The notes: generated by a model from the sequence alone, not told the origin. 64,000 bases of DNA from Capra hircus (GCF_001704415.2 NC_030811.1:52007591-52071590); one strand, 5' to 3'; positions 10,474-23,698 are shown, numbered from the stretch's first letter. Numbers and translations: made by a program.

Positions 10474-10710
10474 TTAAAAATATATTTATTTATTTATTTG
10501 GCTGTGTCACGCAGGATCTTTTGTTCCAGCACATGGACTCTCTTATTGTGGTGCATGGAGTTTTGGAGTGGGCGGGCTCAGTAGCTGTGATGCCTGGGCT
10601 TAGCTACCCCATGGCATGTTGGAGTTTAGTTCCCGGACCAGGGATCTGAACCTGTGTTCCCCACACTGCACGGCCAATTCTTAACCACTGGACCAGCAGG
10701 CAAGTCCCCC
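10474..10710 (-). mobile_element. Cetartiodactyl tRNA-derived SINE (CHR / SINE2-1 type)
   Basis: On the minus strand it starts with a tRNA-like head ('ctgctggtccagtggttaag', ending in 'aggttcagatccctggtccg') and runs to a tail of TAAATAAATAAATA repeats. A perfect target duplication AAATGTCCCAT lies at 10463-10473 and 10711-10721. This is a different SINE lineage from Bov-tA. Confidence 0.85.
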
Positions 10711-10721
10711 AAATGTCCCAT

Positions 10722-12700
10722 ATTCTGAAGACAGGCTTCCGATAACGTCAGAGCATTTATGGCCAGTGAATACAGTGATGGTCTGTATATGCTGGTAATC
10801 TACAAGGGCTTGCAGACAGGCTCCTTTAACTTTCAAATTATGGAGGAATATAGCTCTGTCTTATTTATCAGTATAAATGAGATTATATTAATATTAACCA
10901 AGCTAGAGTCCTTCCTGCAAGCTATATCCCATCTTTTTGGTGATTACAAACAATAAAGAGACTCCTGGATTTAAAATACCATACCTGAAGGTAGTGGTTG
11001 CCTTTGGGAACTCTATTTTTGAAGATTTCTCACCTAAACACACACCGTAATTGTGTCAGTGTTCTACCCTATGCCAGCAATGAGAAAATTTGGTGATTAA
11101 CATCATTAACTACCTGCCCTTAGAAGACATCCATTTTCAGAATAGCTGGGAGGCTATGACATATGCTAAAAGATGTATCCATAGATTTACAAGGCTAGAT
11201 AAGAGGCTGTGTTCAATGCCCCTGTTGTCATTTGCAAAATATCCCATGAAGGGTGCTCCCTCCATCAGTTACATCCTCTGATTACTTATCTGGATTGTTA
11301 CTCTTCGTTTCTCCCTCCCCCCTGGAACTCTCCAACTCGCAGTCAGGAAAATTCTTCAGAATATTATTCCATATCAGGATTCTGGGAGACTAGGGAGAAC
11401 TCGGAAGGAAGGGGGTTTTTATACAAGGCAGTTCTCTACAGAAACATCCTGGCTGGTCCTCGACTGCCATGATCTTTTGGCTACTTGCACCCACCTGCCA
11501 CTGCAGACTTTTTCCCTCCTTTCCCCTCGTTGACAGCTGAGGTCCCCCTACTGCTGGCTTTCAGAATGCATGGGTAAGTCCCAGGATCCGAATTACACAT
11601 GGGAAAATGCTACCGTGCTTTCAGTGCGAGGCCCATCTTTGCCACATGGGTCTTGACCTATAAAATGGCTCTTGTGGTCGTTTTAACATTCTGCCTGCTT
11701 GCCAATGCCAGTCTTAAAGACGCTCCACCTCACAGCTCTGCCAGCTTCATAGAATGGATGTCAGGAACCTCAAGCTTCCTCTTCAGATTCAGGCAAAACT
11801 CTTTCCCTATTGCCTCCTCCACTCCAACTTATAAACATCCCAGGATTCTTAGTTGTTGGATCCCTTCCTGTTTACTGGGCACTCAGGGTCTGACGTATGT
11901 TAGAGACACTTTCCTGCTCTCCAAGACACTTCTGACACAGCCTCACCATCCCCTACTCCAACCCTCTTTGTTAGACACCAGAGTCCATTCAAGTTTCACA
12001 GACATCTGTTAACATTCTCAAGGCTCCAGCCCTCACGGCACCATCATGAGCATAGCGAATAAGATTATGTATACCAAAACGCTTTACAACCTGTCAAGTA
12101 CTACCGGAGGTGTTCCTTGGGTCAGCCAGATCTCAAAATGTAAGGCTTTTTTTTTTTTTTTTTTTTTGTAGAGTTGTTGAGCCTATCCAGTTTGAAGTCA
12201 CAGTGGGACACCCAGATGTCACCCAAGGCAAATGACAGTGAATCATCTGCAGAATCATATGCAAAGCTGCCTCATTTTCAAGATGGTCTAGTGTCTTTAG
12301 CTATGTTTGGGGCCATTTCCTTAGAACTCCAAGCCTCCCAAGAGGGGCTGGGATTGTCCAGTAACCCCAACTAGCGCAGTGAAAAATACATCTATGCAAG
12401 ACTATCCACGAATGGCCACTATAGTGCTCATCAGAGGTTAAAGTCTAGGTCGGCATACTTTTTTACTAACAAATGGGCTTTTTATAATAATAGCCTCAAC
12501 AATCATCAACCTGTAGGAATTGAAACCTACAGATCAAACACTGGGCTGGTGTTTATGAAGCCATTCTAACTTTGAACCAAACTTAGTTAACAAAACTTGA
12601 ATTCTATATTGTCCTACTGAGTACTTACTCTGTGCTATGAACGATACTTCATTTAATCTGGTCCTTGGCCTACAAGACACTGCACAGAAGTCATCACTAT
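10722..12700. other. Mostly unique intronic DNA
   Basis: No repeat recognised up to 12600. A T21 tract at 12147-12167 is probably the reversed A-tail of a decayed retroposon. Open frames at 11599-12012 and 12174-12374 show no domain. The segment 12612-12700 resembles a reversed MIR/L2 fragment cut by the next SINE. Confidence 0.4.
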
Positions 12701-12913
12701 GGTGGTAGCAGTTTAGTCGCTAAGTCATGTCCAATTCTTGCAACCCCATGGACTGTAGCCCGCCAGGCTCCTCTGTTCATGGGATTCTCCAGACAAGAAT
12801 ACTGGAGTGGGTTGCCATTTCCTTCTCCAGGGGATCTTCCTGACCCAGGGAGAGAACCCAGGTCTCCCACATTGCAGGCAGATTCTTTACCAACTGAGCT
12901 ACAAGGGAAGCCC
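12701..12913 (-). mobile_element. Bov-tA SINE, full length
   Basis: Reverse-oriented and complete: 'gtttagtcgctaagtcatgt' at the left, 'ggagtgggttgccatttcct' in the middle, and the reversed tRNA head ('accaactgagctacaaggga') at the right. Open frames on both strands here are SINE read-through and not genes. Confidence 0.92.
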
Positions 12914-13134
12914 ATACATTAATTATCCCAAGGTCAATGATAGGATGACAATAATTACAAAATCAATGCAATAACAAGATTCTATTAAAATGCACCGATG
13001 GCATAAACAGTCTGAACTTCAATCATAGAAAAGATATATCTCTTGCATTCAAGACAACTCATCCTTTCTCTTCTAATTTTCTGCAAATGTAAAGTCAGGC
13101 TACTACATTTTCCTTTAAAAATGGTGTTTAATGT

Positions 13135-13280
13135 TTGTATGTGTTCTATAACCTTGCCCATTCTTTTATGACAGTAAGCTACCTAAATCAGACTAACTAT
13201 TTCCATTTACACATCTGACTCAGGAAGCTTGGCTCAGCGCCTGGTACACTGTAAGGGCTCAATAAACAGTTGTTTTTCTT
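13135..13280 (+). repeat. L2 LINE 3' end
   Basis: Ends with the L2 signature 'cagcgcctggtacactgtaa' followed by 'gggctcaataaacagttgtt'. Upstream part is very diverged. Confidence 0.6.
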
Positions 13281-13789
13281 GAGCGTATCTTCTCTATTTA
13301 AATATGCTCTTTTATTTTAATCTGGGTGTGATAACTTCTGTGTAAGAATACTATTCTAGTTCACGCTTTGATGTCTCATAAGGGTCTTTACCCTGCATTC
13401 CTGAGCTCTGCTAAGCCCTAAGAATACTATTACCCTAATAAAATATCAAAGTCTCTATTTAAAAGTGCAAATTTTCCCAGGTTCTAGAACATTTGCTATC
13501 ACAGTACATGAAAATAAAAACAAAAGCACCAATTCGAGACACTAATGCATAAGCTGTTTGCTTACTTTTCTGATTCTGGTCATCTTCTGTGGGCAACCAT
13601 GCTTGCTTTGTCTCTACAAAAATCTAAATGTGCCCATTTCTGCATAATGAATTACTTCAGTCTGCAAACATTCCGAATCCCAATATTCAAGTTTCTCAAT
13701 AAATGCATGTATGATGAGGCAAGAGGGGTGGGCGTTCAAAGCAACTACATTGTCAGCAGTTCAACATAACAATGGGTTTGCAGTTCAGT
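13281..13789. other. Unique intronic DNA
   Basis: AT-rich, nothing recognised. Confidence 0.4.
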
Positions 13790-14050
13790 TCTTGCGGTAT
13801 AACTATGAGTAAGAAAATAGCCTCTGCCTTCCAGGTGCTCCAGGTCTAGTGAGGAAGGCAGGTAAACATAACCGCTGCACTCAAGAGGGAAGCAGCCCTT
13901 AGCACAGAGGAGTTATATAAACTGTAAGTGTGGGAGGGTTCAGAGAAGTCTTTTGGGTTTTGAGGAATCAACCGGAGTTTATCAGATAGAAAGGGGGGAT
14001 TAGGACATTGATCTTGGCACCCAGGGAAATGGTTCCTACGCTTTACCTGT
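13790..14050 (-). repeat. L2 LINE 3' region, reversed
   Basis: 'gcctctgccttccaggtgct' then 'gtctagtgaggaaggcag' corresponds to the reversed L2 phrase around 'tccctgccctcatggagctt', and later 'ggttcagagaagtctttt' to its 'ggtcagggaaggcct' block. Confidence 0.5.
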
Positions 14051-15508
14051 GTCACCAATCCAGGAAGGGCCCCTTCCCACTTCCCCTAAGATCAGGGTTT
14101 GCCAACACAAACAGGACCACGAGCACAGAACTACACTCTAATCCACTGATTCTCTGTTACATTCTTTCGCGGGTCCCGTAAGTGAAACCAACAGCTGAAA
14201 TACAGATCTGGCTAAAAGAAATCAAATCCCCTTAGGCCTTCCCAAAGTGGCAGAGCTTTAGCTGGGAGTGGAGCTGTCTCGCTGGACTGTGAATCACTGA
14301 GGGAAAGGAACTGGAATGAACTGTAAGCAGCCGTGGGGCTGGAGAGCTACATGACGAGCATGTTCCTTTTTGATTAAAATCAGATGGTATCAACTTCAGT
14401 CTGTTTTCTTCTCTTTATAAGCACGGATGCAGAAGTGCATTTAAAGCATGTTTAAAATGTGTTCAGGAAAAAACACATTATGATATCCTTATTCTTATAA
14501 GAATATAAGCATGGTAGGGATTTGAAGGCACCTGCTATTAATATTCAATATAAATCTTACCTATTTGATCCCTTAAATGTTACCAAATGGAACCACATCC
14601 TGATCAACAGAGGACTTCATAATATTAAACAAAATCATCTTTAGCACAGAGCGGGGAAAAAAAGCGCACAGCTTCTTTTTGTGGCTCTGAAGGCAGTAGC
14701 ATGGGATATCAGTTACAGTATTAGCGCAATCCTGAGCTTACTTTATTTTAAAAGCATGGAACAAATATTTGATGATGCCTCAAGTTCTACCAAACTCAAG
14801 TTTTTCCAGCTGGCAAACCACAGTCTGCAAAGTTAAGTCATACAAGGCCATATAGCCACATGTACTAAAATACTCCCTGCCAACGGGTCATTTTTCAAGC
14901 CCCTCTAATCCCACATGTAGGTGGATAAATTTTAAGCTTGAACAACATTTTCAGGTGTGGGCTTTGTGTTAACTTCAGCCAAGAGGTAAAAACTGTCCAA
15001 ACCCAATTCTGGCATTCATTTGGAAGGTTAACATTTGAGATTAAAATTTATGTGTATAAAAAGGATTTACAAACTCAAAGGTGAACCTAAAATGTGCTGT
15101 TTTAGTCACCAAGGCAAATGACAAATCCAGCCCTTTGACACTGCACTCAGCTGAAGCGCCTGCAGTTTATTGCAAGCTCAGCTTTGAGGGCTGAGAGGGA
15201 AGGAGCAGGCTTCAAAAGCTTCTGTGGTTTGACTGGGGTGCCTGACCTCAGAACTGACCTAACCAGAAGGGTCCAGATCCCAGGAATCTTTAAATAAGGC
15301 TCTAATTAGGTGACATGTACATACACATCCATGTTGCTGTTGGCTAGGAGAACGGGGAGGATTTAAAAAGATGAATCTTAACTTGAACAACTAGAAAACA
15401 AATAGACTGAAACTGATGTTTAAAACCTCATTACAGATCAGACCAAAAATCTGTTAAAACGAAATCCCACAAAAACATCCATTTAAGTTATGGGCTGAAT
15501 TCGTGAGA
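14051..15508. other. Unique intronic DNA
   Basis: No repeat or exon recognised in about 1.45 kb. AT-rich, no long open frames. Confidence 0.4.
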
Positions 15509-15730
15509 GGGCTTCCCAGGTGGCGCTAGTGGTAAAGAACCCACCTGCCAATGCAGTAGACATAGGCGATGAGGGTTCAATCCTTGGATTGAGAGGATCC
15601 CCTGGAGGAGGGCATGGCAACCCCTCCAGTATTCTTGCCTGGAGAATCCCATGGACAGAGAAGCCTGGCGGGCTACAGTCCATAGGGTCACAAAGAGTCG
15701 GACACAGCTGAAGCAATTTAACATACACTC
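15509..15730 (+). mobile_element. Bov-tA SINE (gcgctagtgg-head subtype)
   Basis: Starts GGGCTTCCCAGGTGGCGCTA, the head variant with 'gcgctagtggtaaagaac', then 'gatcccctggaggagggcat' and the common body to 'gtcggacacagctgaagcaa'. The subtype differs from the 'ggtggctcagatgg' copies elsewhere in the window. Confidence 0.92.
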
Positions 15731-18102
15731 AGTGAATGAATGCTGTTCCAATGACCTGGGGAGAAGACAGACTGTTTGTCCTGGATGATCACAACGCACC
15801 TCAGCTTCTCACCAGAGATGTCTTCAGTGAAGCTACAGTGACAATATTACCGCTGCCCCAGAGTGGCAAATAAGGTAGTACCCCCTGATGCTAGCTGCTG
15901 CGGCTGGTGGCCCTCAGAACCTCCAAATTCTGCCCTGCCCTGGCATCCTGCCAGGCCCCTATGGGCAGTGTGTGTGCTCACCCTCAGCTGGCCCCTCTCA
16001 GGCAAAGATGAGGCTTTAAATTTCTAACTGCTGACATCCTAGAAGCTCCTGACAGACATTCTTTGTCCCTCTCTGTTAGGAGTCCACCACAGGGGCCCAC
16101 CCTTATAGCTCCTATTGGTAAACACATTGGTCTGTGGGTGCCATCGTGTCGTCCCTGCTTCCCATCATTGACTTTCCACCCCAGCTACTCTGCACAGCCT
16201 GGCTGGGGGCGGGTGAGGTCCCAGTGATTAAAGGCAGTGTTGACAAAGATGTCCTTGGAGAAGCTCAGTGCCCGCCACCCTCTGTAGAAGGATGCTGGTC
16301 ATGGGATGGGGCATGGTGGGCAGTGAGCATGACCACTGAATCCAGGGAATGCTTCTTAGGACGGTGGCTTTTATGGGTTCTCCTTGTCCACCCGCAGTAT
16401 CAATCCTGTCCTCCACCCCCCACCTCCTGCCCCAAGAAGTCCAGCTTAATGACTCAGCAATCTTTCACTGTCGTGACAGGTCAGCCCACATGTGAGGGCC
16501 AAATTCACTCAAAGAAAGGTGGCTTGGGGTGCTGAGCTGCCATGTATAAAAGTGACCATGTGGAAACTAAATGCATGAACTCGAGGCCCAAGGGTGGAGG
16601 ACCAGACAGGCTCGGCTGCAATCTGTGAACAAGATCACTCTTCTCAGCACCACTCCTGACTTTCTGGGCTCACAAAGGACTCTCTTAATTGACTTCTTCT
16701 AAATCCATGACAATTAAGGGGCTTGGCCAATAAATTCCTGTGGTTTGGCCTCCATACACTTCTTAAAACACATATTAGTCTTTTACATATTCAACGCCCG
16801 TCTCTGCCAGATTTGTGAAGTAATAGAAAAAAGCAGTAATAACTGAAACACATCCTTTGTAGCTCACATGAAAAGGAAGCCAACTGCATTCCCTGAATTC
16901 AACATTTTTTTTTTTTTTTTTTTTTTTAGAAAAAGAGGTGTAATTTATATCATTTCATTTATAATGGTGCTAAGTTAATGCTCTTGGCTGCTTTTGACAG
17001 AGACCTTTCCAATGGGCCTGGGATGATTTGTTTCCCTGAAACGCTTTCAGTACTCAAGGACTCTTAATTAGCTTGCTAGAGAGTGTTTTCCTGATGAACA
17101 TTGCCTCCCCAAAGCCCTGTAAGTTTCCTGGTTTCTAAAAAAGAACAAGAAGGTGACTCAGATTCTTTGAGTTACAGGTTCTCTGTGGGTCAGGAACAAA
17201 CTGTTGTTTTGTGAAACTGGATGAGGCTGCACTGGACAGGCTTCCTTTTTTACTCTCTGCTCCTCCTCTTGTTCCTGCTCAGTGATTTGACTGCATTTTT
17301 CATTTTACAAATGACTGTGAGGGTGTCACTAAAAGGCGTGATTTTACATGAAAATGTCAGCTTGAAATGGTACTAACACTTGAAGCCACGACTAGGAATG
17401 ATTTTGCCTTAATTTAGCACTCCCTGAAAGCATTCTATAGTCAAATATGTGGGAAGCCCCTAGGCTAACAAGGCTAATCGGGTATCTTTAATGGAAAAAA
17501 AAAATTATCAGAGTTTTAAAATTTATGTTGTGAACCTTTCAAGCTTCCATTATGAATAAGTAACTACAACATACACCATTTTCCAAACTTGCTTGGCCAT
17601 AAAATCTTTCTTCTGAAGAGTATCTCATGGGAGGAGTGAGGACCTCATTTTGGGACAGGCTCGCCTATTTGGGGAGCTAATGGAGCTCTGGAAGAACGAG
17701 CAGAAGAACTTGTGTTCTGATGGGGCAAGAGCATGTAGTGTGGATGGACCAAGAAAGGCCCCAAATCAGCTGCAGCAGATCTTAAAGGCACTCAGCAAGG
17801 ATTAGAGCCTTTATCTGGCTCTGAGAGCTGCCATGAAATCCAGTGTAGAAGGTGCTCTACTGGCCAACACGGTCCCCATCTGGATCTACTCACTACCTGT
17901 GGCATTCCCTTGAGAGCACACAACCAGTAAATCATGTCAAACAAGGTGTCTCCCGACTCTACCATTTCTCTCACTGATAGTGTCGTGTGTCCCAAGATCC
18001 TTACCGAGATCAAGATCTTTGGGGTTATGATTCAGGCATTTAAAAAATAATTTTAAATGGGTGGGTAACATTAATATGGCTGTGACTGTGCTCTTGTACC
18101 TT
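15731..18102. other. Unique intronic DNA with a candidate conserved block
   Basis: No repeat recognised other than a T23 tract at 16905-16927. The part 16680-17110 is CpG-poor and holds 'ctcttaattagcttgctaga'-type homeodomain cores, so it may be a conserved element. An open frame at 16134-16535 has no domain. Confidence 0.35.
16905..16927. repeat. T23 homopolymer
   Basis: Uninterrupted run of 23 T followed by AGAAAAAG; likely polymorphic in length. Confidence 0.95.
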
Positions 18103-18905
18103 ATAAATTCAGTTCAGTTGCTCAGTTGTGTCCAGTTTTTTGTGACCCCATGGACTGCAGCATACCAGGCCTCCCTGTTTATCACCTGCTCCCGGAGTTT
18201 AGCAAACTTATGTCCATTGAGTTGGTGATGCCATCCAACCATCTCATCCTCTATCGTCCCCTTCTCCTCCCACCCTCAATTTTTCCCAGCATCAGGGTCT
18301 TTTCAAATGAGTCAGTTCTTCACATCAGGTGGCCAAAGTATGCAGTTCTGACTTCAGCATCAGTCCTTCCAAGAATATTCAGGACTGATTTCCTTTAGGA
18401 TGAGTCACTGGATCTCCTTGCAGTCCAAGGGATGCTCAAGAGGCTTCTCCAACACCACAGTTCAAAAGCATCAATTCTTCGGTGCTCAACTTTCTAGTCC
18501 AATTCTCACATCCATACATGACTACTGGAAAAACCTTAGCTTTGACTACATGGACCTTTGTTGGCTATGTAATGTCTCTGTTTGTTAACATGTTGTCTAG
18601 GTTGGTCATAGCTTTTCTTCCAAGGGGAAAGCGTCTTTTAATTTCATGGCTGCAGTCACCATCTGCAGGGATTTTGCTGCTAAGTCGCTTCAGTCGTGTC
18701 CGACTTTGTGCGACCCCATAGACGGAAGCCCACCAGGCTCCCCTGTCCCTGGGATTCTCCGGGCAAGAGTACTGGAGTGGGGTGCCATTGCCTTCTGGCT
18801 CTCACTGTTTTCATTGTTTCCCCATCTGTTTGCCATGAAGTGATGGGACCAGATGCAATGATCTTAGTTTTCTGAATGTTGAGTTTTAAGCCAGCTTTAT
18901 TTATC
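18103..18905 (-). mobile_element. BovB (RTE) LINE, 5'-truncated, reversed
   Basis: Minus-strand BovB 3' part: the 3' end at the left ('tcagttcagttgctcagttg'), then reverse-transcriptase C-terminal sequence. A frame in 18680-18946 still reads GLKLNIQKTKIIASGP on the minus strand before running into a nested SINE. The rest is broken by stops. BovB is the horizontally acquired RTE element typical of ruminants. Confidence 0.92.
18677..18797 (-). mobile_element. Bov-A2 unit nested in BovB
   Basis: The segment 'ctgctaagtcgcttcagtcg' to 'ggtgccattgccttct' interrupts the BovB sequence between 'catctgcagggattttg' and 'cattgtttccccatctg'. It therefore inserted after the BovB copy. Confidence 0.88.
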
Positions 18906-20929
18906 TGAGATCCCACAGAGTCAAGGCTGTACAAGAATAATGGCAAATCTCACTTTTGAGTTTTAACAGAAAGTAAGCCATTTGTGGATGGGAAGTTTGT
19001 GCTGATGATTCAGTTCTGTTCTGTCCTGAGTATGAATTTTCCCTCCTTGCCCATCTAGGTGTAAAGGTCTGCCTGCATCTGACACACAAATCTCTGAATC
19101 TCCTGGGTAAGTGAACTGTATTTAAATCCTCAAGGCACTCCTCCTGTGACCTTCAGGAACACTGGTTAGGACCTGAATCAGTTGGCCATATTTACTCCTA
19201 AAATCCTAAATACTAGGCTTCACATGGCACTGTAGAAGTGGTGTTTAGTGCTTACTTGTTTTATTTAAAAAATAAACCCATTTTGTGCTTTTTTATTTTC
19301 TAAGAAATGGTGACACAGGAATGATGCTCATGGTGGTCTTGGAAGAAGCAACATCTTAGGCTTGTTTACTTTACAGGGATGCTTCTGCAGGATTTCAAGT
19401 CATGACGCTGGTATAAAGTGTTGTAAATTTCCAGGACATTGGATATAGTTGTATAAAAAATGGATGAATAAAAACTGACTCAAAAATAAATCCAAATGGG
19501 GTGCTTCAGGTTATGTGGAGTACTATATTTTCTTCCCTAGCCCAGCTCTATTGTTGTAGTGTCCTACCGTCTAGAAGAGCCTCATATTTTAAGACACTAC
19601 CTTAAAAATACTCGTGCTCTATACTCAGACTATCACAATTATGCAGTAAGATTAATGAATTCACAGGCTGTTTCTAAGAATTTAATGGCTTCTTAATAGA
19701 ATAGGGTGCACACACAGCTAGACTACTATGACAAATCATAAAAGCTTCTTAGTAAGAAACCTCAATTAGTTAATTAAAATTTGCTAATTGAAAATTCTAA
19801 GAATAGCATGTAAAATATTCCAGACCTCCAGATACAGCAATAAAACACGTATCTAACACACCCGGCAGACAAGTCCTACGTATCTGTGCAGCAGGAGAAA
19901 CATGGTCAGTGAAATAAGGAATGAGAGAATAGGTCATCACACAGAAACCTTGCGAGTGGCCTAATATATCAGGAATGAGAATTGGAAATTATTATTATTT
20001 ATCACACGGAGCAGGTGCAAGGAATGGGGGTCACCTTTATTAATCTACTCATATGTATCTACTCCTCTTATTCTTTACAGATTCATTGCTCTGCAATGGC
20101 ATATAGGCATATTTAAGAAATAATGCATGAGTTTTACCAGCTTGATATACTTTCATATTTCTTGATGTTCTGAAAGGATGCATTTGATATTCAGGATAGT
20201 TCTACAAGAAAATGCTTAAAATACACATCAAGGTGGTTGATGCTTAGCTTCTGTTAAAGAGCAGTTCGAATGTTGTAAAGGGAAGAAGTGCCTTCTAAAG
20301 CAAGTAGATAAAATACATTTTTTGAAATGCCATACAACCAGCTCCAAGTCAAGGAGAAAGAAGGAAGTGTGACAACAGCGCTATCAGATACAACCACCAT
20401 CAGCAGGTCAGCCCAGTGTGCACACAGGGTGTTGTTCCACCGCCCGGCAGGCTAGATCGTACAGCGCATCTGATGCCACCCTGCCAACAGCTCTAGTGGA
20501 ACCCACAGCCCAGCGTAGGTTCTCTAATACTCTCTTGTTGTGAACCTGAGGGTCCAGTTCCATGTGACCCATTATTCACCACAACTTGTGAATAATGTCA
20601 AATGTTTTTGATTTGCACCAAATCTTAGAATTTGATTTTTCAGTCTGGCCTGCATCAGACAGACCCATCCTGCTGTGTATAAGTCAGGTCTCCTCACAAA
20701 GAATTTTGGGAGAGAAGGGGGAATGGATGATGATAAGGTGCGTTGGGGGAGAGAATCGGGCAAAGAACTGAGTTGCAACTTGCTACTAGAAATCAGTGTA
20801 GTGTTGACAGAAACAGGATTGTAAAAGCAGTACAATCAGGACTGTAAGAGCTGGAAAAGTAAAAGAGTGGTGGCAGAATAGTGACTCTAGTAGGAATACA
20901 GACAATACCAGCGAACATTTGGGGAGATG
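18906..20929. other. Unique intronic DNA
   Basis: About 2 kb of AT-rich intron with no repeat confidently recognised; A-rich strings near 19265 and 19455 may be decayed retroposon tails. No exon seen. Confidence 0.4.
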
Positions 20930-21065
20930 GCTATTGAGTGTTCACAACTATATAGACTTATTAGTTTTCATTTATTATCCTCATGATACAGATGAGAAAA
21001 TTGTGGCTCTGAGGTTATAATCTAACCTAACTGCCATAAACTAAACTGCAGAGTTAAGATTTCAA
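20930..21065 (-). repeat. MIR SINE, reversed
   Basis: Contains 'tattatcctcatgatacaga' then 'tgagaaaattgtggctctga', the reversed MIR motif, followed by a degraded remainder. Confidence 0.6.
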
Positions 21066-21104
21066 TTAAGATGTTTCTGATACTTTGTAGTCATACTCAG
21101 GGTC

Positions 21105-21425
21105 TTCTGGACAAATCTCAGGAAATCTCTCTGAGCCATTTGTTCTTTCATTCCTTTTACATGGAATGTTATTCTCTTTCCTCACTAGCTAGCCAACTCC
21201 TATGTATACTGCAAAGCCCAACTTACCTCTCCCTCTTCCATGAAGCTTTACTGATTACTTCAATTCCTTTGAAGTCACAGCACTGACCATTTGAGCTACT
21301 AGGCACAATGCCCTACTTTGCATTTTATTTAAGTTTCCATGGATGTCATCTTTCCTAAGCATATGGACCACATTTTCTATTTTTTGTCTCTCATAAAGTA
21401 CTTAACATTTACAGGCATATATTGT
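21105..21425 (+). repeat. L2 LINE 3' region
   Basis: Shows the L2 order: 'tacatggaatgttattctct', 'ctcttccatgaagctttact' (finishing the 'gaagccttccctgac' block), and at the end 'cataaagtacttaacattta'. Confidence 0.55.
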
Positions 21426-22604
21426 TTTTATTTTACAGACGATAAGGCCAGATGACTCCAATCAGTGCTGGAATGTAAGGAGGGTCCAAAGTAGGGTGGG
21501 AGTGAAAATACTGTAACCTCATCATCTACTCTACTCAGCTAAAAATGCATTTGAATCCCTCAATTCTTCTCTTCAGAAAAGGCACACATCTGTGAGCAAC
21601 TTTCTAACAGGAAAAAAGAAAACAAATTTCAGAACCGAAATTAGGTTCATTAGATTCATATTTAACTCAACAGCCTCTTCATTGGAGATTTTTATATAGT
21701 TAACAATCCATGAACCTCTTTTAAGCCACATGACTGAGAGTACCCCAAAAGTCCAGCAGTGGCAATTTACTTCTCTGGGGAGAAGGCCTCTGGTTTACAT
21801 GCTAATTTTTAGCCTGCGTATTGCTCCTTTCTGGGCAGTGGTGGCGGGACTGGGCGGAGGAAGGGGGAGGTTGCTGCATTTATCTTGCTTATGACATTTC
21901 TGCAGATTATAGTCATTTGGGGATAACCTATGATGAACAGCATGAAACTTGGAAGAGGCCTGGTATTAAACGTGACAAGGACTGGTGGGCTCAACGGTTT
22001 CAGGTGGGCTTTGCCAGTGTGGTCTGCAGTACACGAAGAAGTTATACTGTGGTCTGAGGTGCACGCCAGTCTTGCTGTGCGCACATCCTGGGCAGCAGAG
22101 AGAGCTGAGGCTGCTCTGGCTGTCCTAACAATCGTGGGTTGGCAATCTACGGAATGAATCTCTGAGGAGTCTGGTAGAAAGTACAGCTGCACGAGGGTGA
22201 ACTCTGGAAGGAGAAAGCTGGGCTTCCAAAAGAGACCTGGGAGGCTATCAGCACCTTTTCATCTCAAACTGTTCCCCCTGCTCATGACCTGGCAGAAAAG
22301 TCTGCTGGCAGGTGAGCACTGGCGGAAAGTAAGCAGAAAAGGAAGAAGTCATAAGGGGTGAGTCCCTGGGAGATCCTGAAGGCAGGAAGAACAGATAACA
22401 TGCACAGCTGAGAACCAGAGGAATCACAAAGAAGGATGACAGGCAAAAGACAGCTGGCGAAAAATTAGGGCATCACAACGGGAGCATGAGAGAGAAGGCA
22501 ATGGAGCAGTCAACTGTGTGGCTAAAACCTCTTCATCAGAACAGAAACCTGGCATTGGAGGACTGTCTTCTGTGGGAAACTGAGAGGAAAAAATGCCAAC
22601 TATC
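21426..22604. other. Unique intronic DNA
   Basis: No repeat or exon recognised. Overlapping open frames on both strands around 21809-22192 have no domain and contradict each other. Confidence 0.4.
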
Positions 22605-22850
22605 AATTATATAGTGCTTACTATTGATATATGCCAGGCACTGTTCTAGATGCTTCCATGCATTATCTATCAGTATTTACGACAGCCCACAGGATAGCTA
22701 TTATGACCTCTGTTTAACAGATGAGGAAAACTAAGACACAGAGAGGTTAAGTAACTTGACCAAGGCTACACAGCACATTAGAGGCAGAGATGAAATCTGA
22801 AACCAAGTCTGTCCCCAGAGGTGTTCTTAAGTCATTCACTCTACTGTCTC
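22605..22850 (-). repeat. MIR SINE, reversed, well preserved
   Basis: Nearly full-length: 'tatgccaggcactgttctag', 'taacagatgaggaaaactaa', 'cagagaggttaagtaacttg', 'accaaggctacacagcacat' in the reversed MIR order. Confidence 0.85.
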
Positions 22851-23424
22851 CCACAGAGAAGTTGCATGTGGTGACTTGTCCGTGTGATGCAGCCAGCTGA
22901 GGCAGGACTCTCAATTCCGACTCCTGTCCGGGGCCGGTATGTGAGAGTGAGCAGCGCAGGAGTGACCTGGCCCCAGTGACTGCCCTGGACCACCTCATAA
23001 CTGAGAGAAACTGTTTCCAGTCTGTCACCAGACACATGCTCAGGAATGCTGGTGATGACATTAAACAGTTTATTTTTCAGGAAAATATTCCCTACAAAGA
23101 AAGCTGACTGTGAGAGCTAATGATGGCAGGAAAGATGGGTTATTGCACCATTACCGAAGAATTCACTCTTGGATAAAAAGACTGGAATGCTGGCTTGGAT
23201 CTTTGATATGGATGTGTCCATTAGACATTTTATATAAGACAAGGAAATGCTATTAAAACCCCAGTAGGAGCCTGAGCCGGGGGAATGCTGTACTTTAATC
23301 GTAAGCCTGGATGATGTGATTTAAGAATCTAGGGATTCAGGATGCTTGCAGGATCTTTCCATCATGGGTACCAAAGATTTACTATAATCACCCAGAAGCA
23401 GAATGCTGTGCTGGGTCGGTGTGA
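22851..23424. other. Unique intronic DNA
   Basis: Nothing recognised. Confidence 0.4.
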
Positions 23425-23545
23425 AAGACCCAAGTTCAAATCTCAGCTCACTACTGGTGAGCTTTTCAGCTTCAGTTTTATTTATAAAATGAAGGGAGAA
23501 TCTCAGCCATAATGATAGAATATTTAAATAATAATTGTAAACCTT
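23425..23545 (+). repeat. MIR SINE fragment
   Basis: 'aagttcaaatctcagctcac' then 'cagttttatttataaaatga' follows the MIR core order. Confidence 0.6.
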
Positions 23546-23698
23546 CCTGCTTTCCACACATCAACTTCTGGTTGATATGAATTCCTGACAGTCTTCAGGA
23601 ATTCATGTCCCAAAACTTGATTTACCACAAAATGGACTGTCTCACTTGCTGAGAATTTACAAGATACAAGTGGCATAGAAAAGGAAATACATGGCAGT

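Noticed and set aside
11599..12012. 137-codon plus frame with a short hydrophobic segment near its N-terminus
   Set aside because: The hydrophobic stretch is weak, there is no family resemblance, and the composition is like the flanking intron.
12697..12922. Similar peptides (SPGDLPDPG..., SRQEYWSGLPF...) recurring in many places
   Set aside because: These are translations of Bov-tA/Bov-A SINEs and recur at each copy; not proteins.
21809..22192. 127-codon minus frame and two overlapping plus frames
   Set aside because: Mutually exclusive frames on both strands without domain signatures.
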